Origin: Cytospora piceicola
Lineage: Eukaryota > Ascomycota > Sordariomycetes > Diaporthales > Cytosporaceae
DNA: 64,000 nucleotides
Assembly: GCA_023375675.1 (NCBI GenBank)
Contig: JALQBC010000046.1
Location: 1 to 64,000 of the forward strand
Direction of reading: 5' to 3'
Positions 1-11,099 of the stretch are shown here, piece by piece. Position 1 is the first letter of the stretch; the number at the start of each line of letters is the position of its first letter. A program made the translations under genes and the position numbers. The notes beneath the pieces are model-generated. The model saw nothing but the letters and a program-made list of their open reading frames with translations, searched no databases and had not been told where the DNA came from.

Positions 1-13
1 TAGATAAATTAAA

Positions 14-206
14 CTATAAGTAAGTAAGTAAATACGTAAGTTAGTTATTTAGTTATAAAGTAAATAAGTAGGTAAGTAAGTAGGTAAGTAAGTAGGTAAG
101 TAAGTAGGTAAGTAAGTTAATAAGTAAGTAAGTAAATAAGTAAGTAAGTAAGTAAGTAAGTAAGTAGGTAAGTTTATAAGTTAATTAGCTAGTAAGTAAA
201 TTAGCT

Positions 207-238
<32 letters not shown>

Positions 239-345
239 GATAAGTAGGTAAGTAAGTTAGCTAGTAAGCTAGTTAGTAAATTAGCTAGTAAAGTAGTTAG
301 TAAAGTAGCTAGTAATTTAGTTATCTAATTATTAAATAAGTAAGT
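14..345. repeat. TAAG tetranucleotide microsatellite with TTAGCTAG variants
   Basis: Nearly uninterrupted runs of TAAG/GTAA, drifting into TTAGCTAG-type units towards the right. There is no coding potential. The tract borders the hairpin cluster and the copia element. Confidence 0.9.
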
Positions 346-361
346 ATATAAATAAATATTT

Positions 362-443
362 CGCCGCTTAAGGCTGCGGAGGAGACGATAGAGTAACGCC
401 CGAAGGGCGTTACTTTATCGGATCCGGAGCAGCCTAAGCGGCG
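362..443. repeat. 82-bp imperfect palindrome (long hairpin)
   Basis: The outer arms CGCCGCTTA..GGCTGC and GCAGCC.TAAGCGGCG are complementary. The centre GTAACGCCC-GAA-GGGCGTTAC is a perfect 9-bp inverted repeat. The intervening part pairs imperfectly. It is GC-rich inside an AT-rich tract and keeps CA/TG dinucleotides, so it has escaped heavy RIP. Its nature is unknown; a foldback or MITE remnant is possible. Confidence 0.7.
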
Positions 444-482
444 TATCTAACTACTTAACTAAATAGCTATTAAATTTCCGAT

Positions 483-525
483 CCTTCCTAACGGAAGGCC
501 TTTTCCGGCAGGCGGTCCTACCGCC
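483..525. repeat. two short perfect hairpins
   Basis: CCTTCC-TAAC-GGAAGG (483-498) and GGCGGT-CCT-ACCGCC (511-525) are perfect 6-bp-stem hairpins just left of the copia insertion site. Joined to the right flank without the transposon, they would lie just after the interrupted reading frame ends on the minus strand. A role in transcript ending is only a guess. Confidence 0.55.
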
Positions 526-535
526 GTTCCCCAGT

Positions 536-540
536 TATTT
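536..540. repeat. target-site duplication TATTT, left copy (copia)
   Basis: TATTT lies directly left of the left LTR and recurs directly right of the right LTR at 7077-7081. This fixes the element ends. Confidence 0.85.
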
Positions 541-690
541 TAAAACGATCTAGAGCAGGGCACATCGAATAAAGCAACTTGACTGCTATTGTACACTATT
601 TACAATAGGCGTAGGAAGCTCCCTTATATAGACTATATTAGTAGCGAGCTTTATAATAGAGTAGGCCTAAATATATCTAAATACGTAATA
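541..690 (-). repeat. copia 3' LTR (150 bp)
   Basis: It aligns end to end with 6927-7076; the differences I see are transitions of RIP type. On the minus strand it ends GATCGTTTTA. The terminal dinucleotide is TA where CA is expected, as RIP would produce. Confidence 0.9.
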
Positions 691-699
691 TACCCTTTA

Positions 700-3600
700 A
701 ATAATGTTCGAATCGTCTGTTATACGTATCGTAAACTTGTTATTATAGTGTTTTAAATAATAATAAAAGAAATATAGCTATAAAAGGCTTTAATAGCTAT
801 AATAGCGTTTCTAAATAGATATAATATAATAAAATAGCGCCTGTTACGTACCCTTTAAATACTTTCTTTAAACTTATAAAAGCTCTCTTTTTTTCTACGC
901 TATACCTTTCTATATTTTTCGAGTTAACGAACCTATATATATACACGTATATATATAAAATACCGCCTTCTGCCTTTACTAAAATACTTACGTTAGTTAT
1001 AAAGAAGGTAAGCAGACTTTTTCCGAGCTTTTTTTTAGTTTAAAACTAACTTTAAGAGTAAGGTAAGCTTATTAAAAAAATTCCCTGCCTCGGTAGTCTC
1101 CTTTATAAACGTTCTTTAAAGGAATAGTAAGTTTAGTATAAGCTAGCTATTCGTGTATATATTATTTGTTTTAGGTTTTTTAAGTGTTTTTTATTAATTA
1201 TTTTAAATAGCTTACTGTTTAGTCGGACGACGACGATAGCGGTTTCGACGTTTACCGGGACGTCTTTTACGTTAGCTGCTTTTATTCTACCTTTACCGGT
1301 TATTCGACCGATATCTGTTTCGATTAAACTAACTCCGGTTATTTTACTTATTATATTCGATATACTTCGAAGTATAAATATAAGCCGGTTTTCGAGTTTA
1401 CCGCTTATATTACTACTAAGCTTATTAAGCTTTTTAAAAAGAGCGGCGTAACTTTTAAAGCCGTGTTTACCGCTTATTTTTATATAAAAATACTACTCGG
1501 CGAGGTCGAAAATAAAGAAGATAAGTAAGATAAAAACGGCTTTTTCGTTTATAGTAAGTAAAAAAAGAAAAAGAAAAATAAAAAAAAAGAGTAAGATAAA
1601 AATAAAGATAAAGAACGTATTACGTTTAAACGTAAGGTAAAAAAGGGCTTATATACTTTAGTTAACCTGCTTTTTTAAGTAAAAGTTAGTTTTAAGCTTT
1701 ATAGTACCGGTAAAAAGTAATCTTTTTAAAATTAAAAGTTTTTTTTTATACTTACTTTAAGTAACTATATAACGTTATAAAGATTTAATAATACTTTAAA
1801 GTATTCGAATTATATATTTAATAGGTTTTTTATAAACTTATTAGCCGGTATAAGCTCGGTTAATATATACTATATATAAAATAAGCTTTTAATATACTTT
1901 TATTTAAGCTATATATTATAAATATTAACGTAATAAAGCTTTATAGTTACTTTTTTATTATCTTTAATAATTAGCTTAATAATCTGTTAATTATTATTAT
2001 AAAGGTTTTATAAGCTTCCGATATTAAAAGCTAAATCTCGGAATAGCTTTTTAATCGCTATAAGTTCTTTTACTATATATATTATATTTAAAAGCTTTAC
2101 TTTAATAGTTAACGTAGTTATAGTATTTTACCGGATAGCTTACTAATAAATAAGCTTTTTATAAAGTATTATAATATATTTATAAAACGATTATTTAGAT
2201 TTTTTATTGTTTATAAAAAAAGTATTTACTATAAAGATAAGGATTTTTTTTTAATTGCTTTTATACCGAATTAAAAACATATATAAGCTATAAAAATATA
2301 AAATACTTTACTTAATAGTATTTAAATACTTTAAGCCGGGATTTATTAAAAAGTAAAAGAGTTAGGTAAAAAAGAAAACTATATTTACTCGGATTATTAT
2401 CGTCGAATATAGAAGTAATCTAACTTACTTTTAATATATTTTAATTTGCTTTTTTATCGCTACTCCTTTATATTTTTTAAATAGTATAAATAGTAAAAGG
2501 ATACTTAAAGATTTCTGTTCTGTTAATTTAAAACGTTTAGTAATTTTTTTAATATAAGAATTATAAGTAAGGTAAATATATTCTGCTACTTTATTTTTAA
2601 TAATATAAACTTTTAAATATTATTCCGTTACTTTTTAAGCTTTTATTTTATATATTTATATAAGTTTATCGATTATTTTATAAGCTTTTTATTAATCGCG
2701 TTTATAATAAATTATAAAGTAATCGTTTATATAAAATACTATAGTAATAGTTTTATACTTATTTTAAAAAAGATATTACTTTTTTTTTATTAAGTTTTAA
2801 ACCGAGTTTTTTAAGTATAAACGTAAATTCCTTATATTATAATAATAAAGCGTTTTATAGTTTATATAATATATTTTATAGCTGTATATACTTTTTAAGC
2901 TTTTTAAAGCTATCCGGGAGCTTATAATAAACCGGCTTACCTTTAAGTAAAGCGTTTAAAAAAACGTTTATTATATCGAACTACTTAATTTTAAAGTTAA
3001 ACTAAGTAGTTATAATAATAGTAATTCGAAATAACTATATAACGAACGTAGCTATATAAGTATTTTAAAGTATATTAACCGGCTAAAGATCGTTATATAT
3101 ATATATTTATATTTTCTTACGTTTTAAAAAGCCGTTTTTATTTTATTTATATATAAAAACTTATTTAAAAAAAAGTAGCTGGCTATCGACTATATCTTTA
3201 TTTATCTCTTACTACGTTCTTTTTATAATTAAAGTTTAAAGTTTTAAATATATAGCTTTTATAAAAAGCTTAGCCGCCGGATAATTTTAAAGTTTTTTTT
3301 AATTATCCGGTAGCAGTTTAATAAGCTTATTTCGGTATAAAAGAGAATAAGTAAGTTTTATACTTTTATAAACGGCTAAGTATTATTATACTATTATAAA
3401 TAAAATTACGTATAGCGTTTTATATACTCGGTTATTCTTATTTAAAGCTTTTTATTAATTAAGTATAAAGATATTAAAAAAGGTTAACTACTTATACTTT
3501 TTTAAAACGTTAATTAGTTTATTTTCGAAAAATATTATTATAAAAGCTTCGCTATTTTTTAATAAAAGCTTTTATTAACGTCGGCTTACTTTTATTTCCG

Positions 3601-6600
3601 GTTTTTACTTTATTTATTAAAAGCGTTTAAACCGAGAAAATCTTACTTATAATAAACTATTAGTATATATTATAATAGTATTACCGGTTATTCTTTCGTT
3701 TAATAAAAAGAGTCGTATATTTATATTTAAGATTTCGTTACTTCTATACTAAAGGTTTTATATACTTTACTTACCGTAAGCTAAGTTTTATTAGCTTTTT
3801 TTATTTAAAACAGGCGGCCTATTACTTTCTGTCGTTTTAAATAGTAGGTTAAGTATATTTTTAAAGCTTAGTAGTCTTATTAATAGTTATTTACTTTTTA
3901 CCTTCGAGCTTTCGAACGGTTTACTTAAAAGCTTAGTTTTTAATAAGTATATTATAACAGCCTGCTTTTCGGAACCGTTAGAAATTCTAAACGCTTTAGT
4001 AACTAAAGTTATATTTATTACTTTATTATTTATAATCTTAAGTAGTATATTTATACGTTCGAGTATAGTTAAACTATCGGCTTTTTTTTTTAATTTATAA
4101 AAAAGCTTTTTATCGAAAACGACGTTATATATAGTAATTACTTAGTCGATTATAAAAACCTAAATTAAGTAGATATTAAACGTTTTATAGCTTATTAAAT
4201 AGCCGATATACGCTTTCGGTTATATTTTAAATAAACGTTTACTACGCTTTACTTTTCGGTTTTTAATTAAAGGATACGTTTAGTATTTGTATATATATAT
4301 ATTCTTTTAATTAAGACGTAGGTTTATTATAAGCTTATAAACTCGGTAAAGAGTATATTAACGGAAATACTAAGCGAATTATATTTTAAGTATTTAATTT
4401 AAAGACGTTTACGCTTTTCTTTAATAAAGAGATCGGTTATAAAGATATATAGCTACCGTACTTATTTATAGCTATAGCCTTTTAAGTAGGTTAGCTATAG
4501 TATATATTTTAATCGATTTAGTAATAACCTTTTTCCTTATACGTTTATTACCTCTATTCGGCTTATAAGTATAAGTCGATATAAGCTTAAGTTCGATTCT
4601 TTTATATACGTATTACTTTATATAGTTAATATTATTATACTTAAAGATTACTACCTTTTTATTATTTTAATAGACTTTATAAACTATAAGCTTATATTTA
4701 GTTTTTATTATACTTTAGAACTCTTTAAGTATAAAAAATATATCTCTTTTACTTTTCGACGGAAATACTTTTATATAAAATACCTTTAAGAACTCGTCTT
4801 TAATTATTAATAGTTAAAATAAGCTGTTTAGCTTACGTAAGAAATTAAATAAATCTTAGTTAATACGTTAAAACAGGTATAGTAAGCGGTTTTTAAAGAC
4901 TTATTTTAATATTACGTATAAAATATACGTTATTACGTAATACTTATACTTTACGTATTACGTATTATTAATCTTTACTCTTTATATAGTTTAAATTATT
5001 ACCTTTAAAGCTTTTAGCTTTAAATACTTTAATTATAAGTGTTAAAGATACTTTAAATCTTTTTTAGTTAGTAAAAGCTATACGCTTTTTTTTTAGGTTA
5101 CTATAAGTATTATATACGTAACGATATTAGCGTTATTCGTCGAAATTACTATTTAATTATTTATATAAGTAAAAAGAAGCTTATATTTAAAGAAAACTAA
5201 GTTATAGCGGTATACTAACTATTTAACTACTATACTTTTATTAAGTACTTTATACCGAAAGGTATAGTTTAGTCTTATATACTATATACTAGCCTGCTTT
5301 AAATAAGCTTCCGAAATAATATTAATATAAAAGCCTTTTATATATATAACGTTTTTAAAGATTAAGTCTTTTATATTAAGTTTTTAAGCTTTATTAAAGA
5401 CGTTTTTAATTATTCGAGTTTCTTTAATAATAATCGGAAAAGTAGTAGTATTAGCTTTTATTATATCTTTAAGCTCGGCCTTTTAAACCGAGTCGGAAGT
5501 AAGTAAGTTTATAGTATTAACTAAGTAAAAAGCTTTATAGTTATCGATTAAAGTATTATATAAAAGCTAATAAAAAAAGGCGTAAATAGTTAAGTAAATA
5601 TTTTACTTAATAAAAATAAAGTACTCCCAGAAGAAGGTATTAATCTCTTTAAGATATATAGACTAACTTTACTCGGTTTTACTTTTACCTTTAATTTACT
5701 TTTTATTAAAAAGCCGTTTTTTAAAAGTAAACTAGCTTATTTCTTTAAAGCGTTTATATATTTTATTTACCTATAAAAGCGTAAGTAAGCTCTTTCCGAG
5801 CTTTTAAATAAGCTTTAAAAAGCCTTTCGTTACTATTTTAAGCTTAACGTAATCTTTAAGTTATTATAAATACGTTTAGCTATATAAATAAGGAACTTTC
5901 GGCTTATCGCTACGAAATCTTCTTTAAAATACTTAATTTAAAAGTATAATAAATATAATAGGTTTTTTAAAAAAGCGGTTAACTCTTTTATAGCTAAAAG
6001 TAATAAACTATATACCGAGCTACTTTAAAGTAAGTATAAAGCTATTTAGTTTATTATCTTTAATAAAATTTTATATAATATAGCTAGTTTAATTTAAAGC
6101 TATATATTTACTAACCGTGTTAATAAAGTTTTTAATAATAAGTATATTATTTATATTTATTAAATCGTATATTTAAGTACGAAGAAATACTCGGTATTAT
6201 TAAGTATACTATTTAAAAAGGTTTTTCTCTTTTACTTTTACCGTTTTAAACGTCGTTTAGTATTCTTTTATAGCGGTTATTCTTACGCTTAAAAGAGAAA
6301 AGGCTAAATAATCTTTTAATATTCGGATAACTTTTTAAAGCGTAGTAGTATCTTATATAACGATTTTAACTTAAGTAAAAGTAAGTAAACTAACGTCTAT
6401 TATACGGTTTACTTAGTTTTAAACCGTAAGATAACGGTTCGAAACGATCGAAATAACTATATTATTTATATTTTACTACTTTTAAAGCTAATCGAGCTTT
6501 AAAACGGCTTTATTATAATTAAGTTTTTCCGGTTTAACTAAAGCTATACTATAAGTAGCTTAATTACTTTAGTTTTAGTTTTCGAGCTATTTAATATAGT

Positions 6601-6910
6601 TTATCTAAATAGCTACTCTTTTAAAATTAAGTATACTTTTAAACGTAAGTTATATAAGAATATTAGTTAAAAAGTTTAACTAATTAAACTCTTCGAGATT
6701 AACCTGCTTTTAAATACTACGGAGTATATAATAGAATTTAAGCTAGAAAAACTAAGTTAAATAGCTTTTACGGTTATATAAGAGCACCGAGCTTATAGGA
6801 ATAAATTCTAAGCTATTAAAAGATATAATTAAAGTAATTATTTTATAAAAAAAAAGCGTTTAAACGACAAAAGAAAAGTATTCGATAGATCTTTACTAAA
6901 AGGGTTTAAA
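700..6910 (-). pseudogene. copia gag-pol remnant
   Basis: The minus strand between the LTRs carries the expected copia order, but no intact frame remains. The reverse transcriptase block is the clearest part (about 2700-3000, minus). Gag, protease and integrase should lie upstream at higher coordinates but I did not resolve each. Dozens of TAA/TAG codons interrupt the frame. The sequence is dominated by TA, and the polypurine-like TTTAAAGGG lies next to the 3' LTR at 691-700. Confidence 0.75.
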
Positions 6911-6926
6911 AAGCCGGGCTTATAAC
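6911..6926 (-). other. copia primer-binding site
   Basis: The minus strand reads GTTATAAGCCCGGCTT immediately after the 5' LTR. It matches the GTTATGAGCCC-type site complementary to the anticodon-side fragment of initiator tRNA-Met, allowing one RIP change. This identifies class and orientation. Confidence 0.7.
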
Positions 6927-7076
6927 TAAGACGATCTAGAGTAAGGTATATCGAATAAAATAATTTAACTGCTATTATATACTATTTATAATAGGCGTAG
7001 GAAGCTCCCTTATATAGACTATATTAGTAGCGAGCTCTACAATAGAGTGGGCCCAGATATGCCTAGATACGTGACA
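6927..7076 (-). repeat. copia 5' LTR (150 bp), RIP edge inside it
   Basis: Same length as the left LTR. The last 45 bp or so (about 7030-7076) keep CA/TG and GC-rich words such as GGGCCCA, while the rest is AT-shifted. Confidence 0.9.
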
Positions 7077-7081
7077 TATTT
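7077..7081. repeat. target-site duplication TATTT, right copy (copia)
   Basis: Matches 536-540. Confidence 0.85.
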
Positions 7082-7370
7082 CAAGTACAAGGATGGCCGG
7101 GATATTGACCATGCGGTACACCTGCTTATTGCCGAACGCGATGACTGTCTGGGTGCAGTTCATTGTACCGTCGTGGAAACTGGCGTTCGAATTTCTGGTT
7201 TCGTAGAGGAGCTGCACGAACTCGCCAACGGCATAGAGGTGGTTCATCACTTTGATAAGGGCATCCAGTGTCATGTCACCGTTCGAATCCGTGTGAAAGT
7301 CGCTCGGCCAGGCGCTATCCTGGAGGGGCGGCCCGAGCCCTGGCATACCGCCGATATCGAGAGACACTGA
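7077..7370 (-). pseudogene. unrecognised coding fragment interrupted by the copia element
   Basis: The minus strand is open for about 97 codons up to the copia target site. It includes DSNGDMTLDALIKVMNHLY, and the residues just before the junction are ILVLE. Joining the flanks across one TATTT copy continues the frame for only a few codons (TGERR) before TAG at about 520, so the insertion probably hit the 3' end of a gene. An acceptor-like ACATCAG precedes the stretch, so it may be a last exon. I do not recognise the family. GC content and codon use look normal, unlike the transposon. Confidence 0.4.
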
Positions 7371-7381
7371 TGTTAACTAAG

Positions 7382-8597
7382 GCTGAGCCGCCGATAGCAA
7401 CGACATAACCGGTCGAGACTGCGAGACTGGGAGACCGGGAGACTGGGAGACTAACCCTTCCGTCAAGGCTTCAGAAGGAAAAAGGGATTAAGAAGGGCAT
7501 GGATATGGAGCAACCAAAGTGTGTATTCCAAGCCACTGACAGCACCAACAGACACCATTACCGCGGGCGGGATTGATAAATTCGATCCCACCAAGAAACA
7601 ATCGCACCCCATATGTTTCTAGGGCCTCTTCATCATCATCACCATCCCCTGCCTGGTCATCCTCGTCCAGATTTGTTAGGCCTGGCTTTCATCAATGATT
7701 CTGGATTTTGGTCAAGGCTTTCCAAGTGACCTTCGCATCAAGGAGGCTGGAGGCCGTCCAGTGCCCGTCTGCGCCGAGGAGAACGACAAGTGATTCCCTG
7801 CAGAAAGGTTGAAGCCAGCCACCATACAGCTGCTAGTGCTACGCCTTCGACCCCGATAGCTTCAAACAACATAATAGCTTCGTGGAGTTCTATTCCAAAG
7901 AGGCCAAGTGCCCAAGTAGGTAGTCTTCAGGGTTGATGTGGGTTTCACAAAGCCTGAAGAAGTTCCAACAGCGCTGTGGCGGCCCCTAACAACAGTTGGT
8001 GTTCCCCGTCATTCCACCACTGCCTTCCTCTCCTATGCATACCTCCAAGTACGTACGCTCTGTCAGCTTCATTCTGCATTACGGCGACCTTCTTTCCGCG
8101 ATTAGCATCCAGTATTATGTCATCTTTGAGATTTAAGGCTGGCTTCTAGGCTTGGCACTGCGGGTATGAAGCTTATCAAATGCCCAGACATTACTTGTGA
8201 CCGCAGTGGGCCACTGTTCTGCGACCGCCGTCCTTCCGGGAAACCTTGTTTCAACGTCAAGTCTTCTCCATGCGTACCTTCGTACCCTGTTGACGGAAGA
8301 CTGTCTGTTTCCCTAGGCCCTTCTACTGTTCTTCGTTGTTTGTCAACATTATTAGACACATTAGGGCTAACATTTTCATCGGTTTTTAGTCACTCGCTCT
8401 CCGCAAGGGAACTGGTATTGCTTGCGCTACGATGCGTCAATATACATCACACTAGGTCACAGAGTGTGCTGATTTCCCGGTCCGTAGGTTCAATATTTTC
8501 ACTGTTGCGGGTCACGGCAGAGCGAAATTCTATGAACTTTTCAGTGTCATCCTGTCTGATTCTCGGCTATGTACCCGTTACGGACCGATTTCCTCCC
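7382..8597. other. no confident gene; possible decayed secreted-protein gene at 7623-7920
   Basis: No intact gene seen. At 7623-7798 (+) one frame reads a hydrophobic run LFIIITIPCLVILVQIC, then an in-frame TAG, then GFPSDLRIKEAGG..VCAEENDK. After a possible 40-bp GT..AG gap (short for an intron) it resumes as CYAFDPDSF..FVEFYSKEAKC with another TAG. This could be a small secreted Cys-containing protein gene killed by TAG codons, but support is weak. The rest shows nothing I can assign. Confidence 0.3.
7415..7452. repeat. GAGACTGGGA-type minisatellite
   Basis: Four or five imperfect units of GAGACTGGGA/GAGACCGGGA. A related array in opposite orientation lies at 24264-24362. Confidence 0.75.
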
Positions 8598-8707
8598 TTA
8601 CTTCTCGGGATCCAAGGCCGCATCCAGATCATTCAGGAGCTTACAGACCACTCTTACTCATCGGTGTCAAACGCCGTCTCCAGAGCAGTCAGGAGGTCAC
8701 GGACCAC
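8598..8707 (-). repeat. tandem duplication of the 3' end of the DUF3716 gene (56-bp period)
   Basis: 8654-8707 encodes VVRDLLTALETAFDTDE-stop on the minus strand. 8598-8651 encodes VVCKLLNDLDAALDPEK-stop in another frame, 2 bp further on. The two 54-bp units are clearly related but well diverged. Only the first is the terminus of the reading frame; the second is a relic 3' copy. Confidence 0.7.
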
Positions 8708-9666
8708 TATCACCATTCTGCGGCCCTCTGCAGCAGTCACAGCGGGGATGGGAATCGTAATAGTGGTCTCGCCATCCATTCCAGCACCCGCATGTCCACC
8801 TGCAGCTGCAGGAACGGTGGGGTTGCGGGCTCCAGGAGCCGTAGCATGGGTAGAGCCGGGCGCATACTGCTGACTGAAGCCGGGCGAGGTGTGGCCACGG
8901 CGTTTCTTGCTTGCCGGCGTGACGGCCGTAACCTTCTCCTCCTCGGCCTCTGCCTCTTCCTCATCCGGCGAGTTACGGGCCCGGCCTCTCTTCTTCGTAG
9001 CTGGGGCCGTGTAAAAGGAGCAACGGGGGCCCTGTGCGTTATAGTGGCAGTTGCCACAGGCCTCGCGGGCGACACCCTCAACTGTGTGGCAGCCTATAAA
9101 CGGGCCCGTATCCCTCTGACAGTGTTTGCATTCGGCACCCGCGCGGGATTTACCCACGATCTGCATCATTACGGCCTCTGCGTTGGTAAACCGACCCCCG
9201 GCCCACTTCACCTCCCTGCCGGCTCGTACGGTACAGATATGCTCCTGCTACACTGCTGTAAGTATTTTCAACGGCATGTAGTTCGGTAGTGCTAGGTACT
9301 TACGGGCATCTGTAGCAACTTCAGCAGGACCTTCGTAGGCTTCTCGGGAATCATTCGCTGGACCTTATCCACGGTAATCTGGTAAGAGGCCTGATCTCCG
9401 GCCCCGTCAAAGGTACTGTTGTCAGTAGCGGGCTCCGTAACGGTAGCATGGCCTGCAGCATCTGCGTCCTAGGCAGGCTGCGCGGGCTGTGCAGCTGTCA
9501 TAGGCTGGGTGGGTGTCGCGGTCTCGGGCGTGTTGACGGCCTCTGTGGGCTGTAAAGGTGTCGTCGGCTCCGTGGTCTCTGCCGGCTGCGTAATCTTTGC
9601 GGGCTCAATGGCCAGTGTGGCAGACGTGGTGGGCGCGTCAACCGTAGGATCGGCGGCGTCGGCCAT
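8654..9666 (-). pseudogene. DUF3716-family Cys-rich protein, interrupted by one TAG
   Basis: Two exons on the minus strand: 9304-9666 and 8654-9247. The 56-bp intron (9248-9303) has GTAAGT..GTAG ends and phase 0. The N-terminus is low-complexity Pro/Thr/Ala/Gln. The middle carries the DUF3716 cysteine pattern CKHCQRDTGPF..GC..ACGNCHYNAQGPRCSF, probably metal-binding. A charged tail with RKR-type basic and glutamate runs follows. An in-frame TAG at 9469-9471 interrupts the repeat QPAQPA-stop-DAD; it is one C-to-T change from CAG in a CpA context. I see no canonical donor that would splice it out. DUF3716 proteins are fungal-specific with unknown function. The gene is most likely inactive or yields a truncated product. 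Confidence 0.7.
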
Positions 9667-10047
9667 TTTTGCACGCGGAAATGATGAAAACGGGGGTTTT
9701 AGTATCGTCCTAATTGAATCTGCGTAATACTGCGGTCCAATTAAGTGAAGACGGGCCGGCCGCAAGTGGTGGGAATGCGGGCCGTTTGTGTGGTTGGTTG
9801 AAGGTTAAGTTGGTGGTGTGGTGATAAAATGCACCGAGCGTGGAAAATGGGTTTCCATAGACTGCCCTAAATTCTATGTAATAGAAAAGGGAAAAACAAA
9901 AGAAATGTGCTTTATATCCGTAAATGGGTTTGTTCCCAGGGTTAGGGTCGATTGCCAGGGTGACGGTAGTGAGCAATAGTTCGAGCGAGGCGACGCCGCT
10001 CCTGGCATTGGTTCAAGGATCGAGGCTAACGTGATCTATCAAGTATT
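9667..10047. other. no gene seen
   Basis: Upstream region of the DUF3716 gene. Normal composition, no convincing frame or repeat. Confidence 0.5.
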
Positions 10048-10635
10048 TCATATCTGACCCGGTACTGGTTTGTTCTCATCGGTGATCCGCATGTCATAAT
10101 CTTCGGTTTTGACCGGACTAATGTTAGGGAGGTTTCTACCGAAGTAGTCGAAAAGGTAGGGCTCGAGGTAATCAATTGATCCACGGAGGTAACGTTGTGA
10201 AATTTTCCGTGTATTTACATGAGGGAACTCTAACCGGTAAAGAGCGCGTCCGATGCGCTCGATAATCGTGAAAGGTCCAGCGAATTAGTAAGAGGATTCT
10301 CTAGCGACGATATCAGGAATCCTACAGCCCTTGTGTAGGCGCAGAAGAACCTTGTCGCCAACCTGGTGGAACTTGGTGATGTGGCGACGATCATAATGTT
10401 GCTTCGTGGTGATGGCAGCCAGCGCGAGAGCATCGTGAGCCTGGATGCGAGCAGTTGGCACGGCATGGATTCTTGCATGGTCTTTCTTCATGCCTGTCTC
10501 GCAGAAGCGGTAACACCTTTGTCTGACTGGCGATGGAAGAACCTGGATGGGTTCAAGCCCGTTCTTGAGTGGGCGCTGTGAGTGAGACACGTCACACATG
10601 GCAGAAGCACGCAAGTTTGGTTGAACGCAATTCAT
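10048..10635 (-). mobile_element. Ty3/gypsy fragment: integrase C-terminal region, not RIPped
   Basis: The minus strand from about 10500 down to 10048 reads as the end of a gypsy polyprotein: YDRRH, then VGDKVLLRLHKGCRIPDI, a TAA at 10285-10287, then FAGPFTIIERIGRALYRLEF, and YLEPY, ending in TGA at 10048-10050. This matches the post-catalytic 'LKVGD.V.LRLHKGY.IP..GPF.I.ERVG.LAYRL' module of fungal chromovirus-type integrases. The part above 10500 is open but not clearly transposon. No LTR was seen nearby. Unlike the other elements, it keeps normal CA/TG content and is inactivated by ordinary decay. Confidence 0.75.
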
Positions 10636-11099
10636 TCGGGGAAAACAACATCAGGTTTGAAGAACCTTGAAGCTGATTTGGTATCCATCCAAACGCCAGT
10701 TGTCCCCTCCGTTTCTATTGAACGCAATCAGCGACTGTCGACGAGAGCCCTTCCCACTGTCGAAAGGAAGACGTTCCACCCAGAACCCTTCCCGACGACA
10801 GATGGAAGGAGACCCACGACAATCCCTGTAATGTCACAGCCACCAGGCTCACTCGATCCTCAAGGATGAGTGCGTGCCACCGTGATCCGTCGCACTGTCG
10901 ACGAGAAAATATCCCCCATTCCCCCACTAGAGCCAGCCCATCCCACAGACGATGGCTATCTAGATAGAGTGTCGTCGTCGTCGTCATCATTAAGGAACTT
11001 CACAGCATGGAAAACCCAAAACCGCATGAAGAACAGGAAGACAGAAAAACCAGAAACCAGAAACTCATGCGCTCTGCACACTTCCAACCCTGACGACTC
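10636..11099. other. no gene seen; short GTC triplet run
   Basis: Contains a GTCGTCGTC..ATCATC triplet tract at about 10969-10990 and nothing else I can assign. It is downstream of the membrane-protein gene. Confidence 0.5.

Larger units (their letters stand above)
541..7076 (-). mobile_element. Ty1/copia LTR retrotransposon, RIP-inactivated, 6.5 kb
   Basis: Two 150-bp LTRs (541-690 and 6927-7076) bound the element, flanked by a TATTT duplication. On the minus strand the 5' LTR begins TGTCACG and the primer site GTTATAAGCCCGGC follows directly. That resembles the initiator-tRNA internal-fragment primer typical of copia, with one G-to-A change. Reverse transcriptase is readable on the minus strand around 2700-3000 (FDxxxxFLNA followed by a YKEFT..LGLK-type stretch). 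Stops are mostly TAA/TAG where CAA/CAG would be expected, and CA/TG is almost absent. The element is dead. Mutation stops inside the right LTR near 7030, beyond which GC content is normal. Confidence 0.92.

Noticed and set aside
8166..8873. 235-codon + strand frame
   Set aside because: Its second half is antisense to the DUF3716 gene; no domain or signal peptide.
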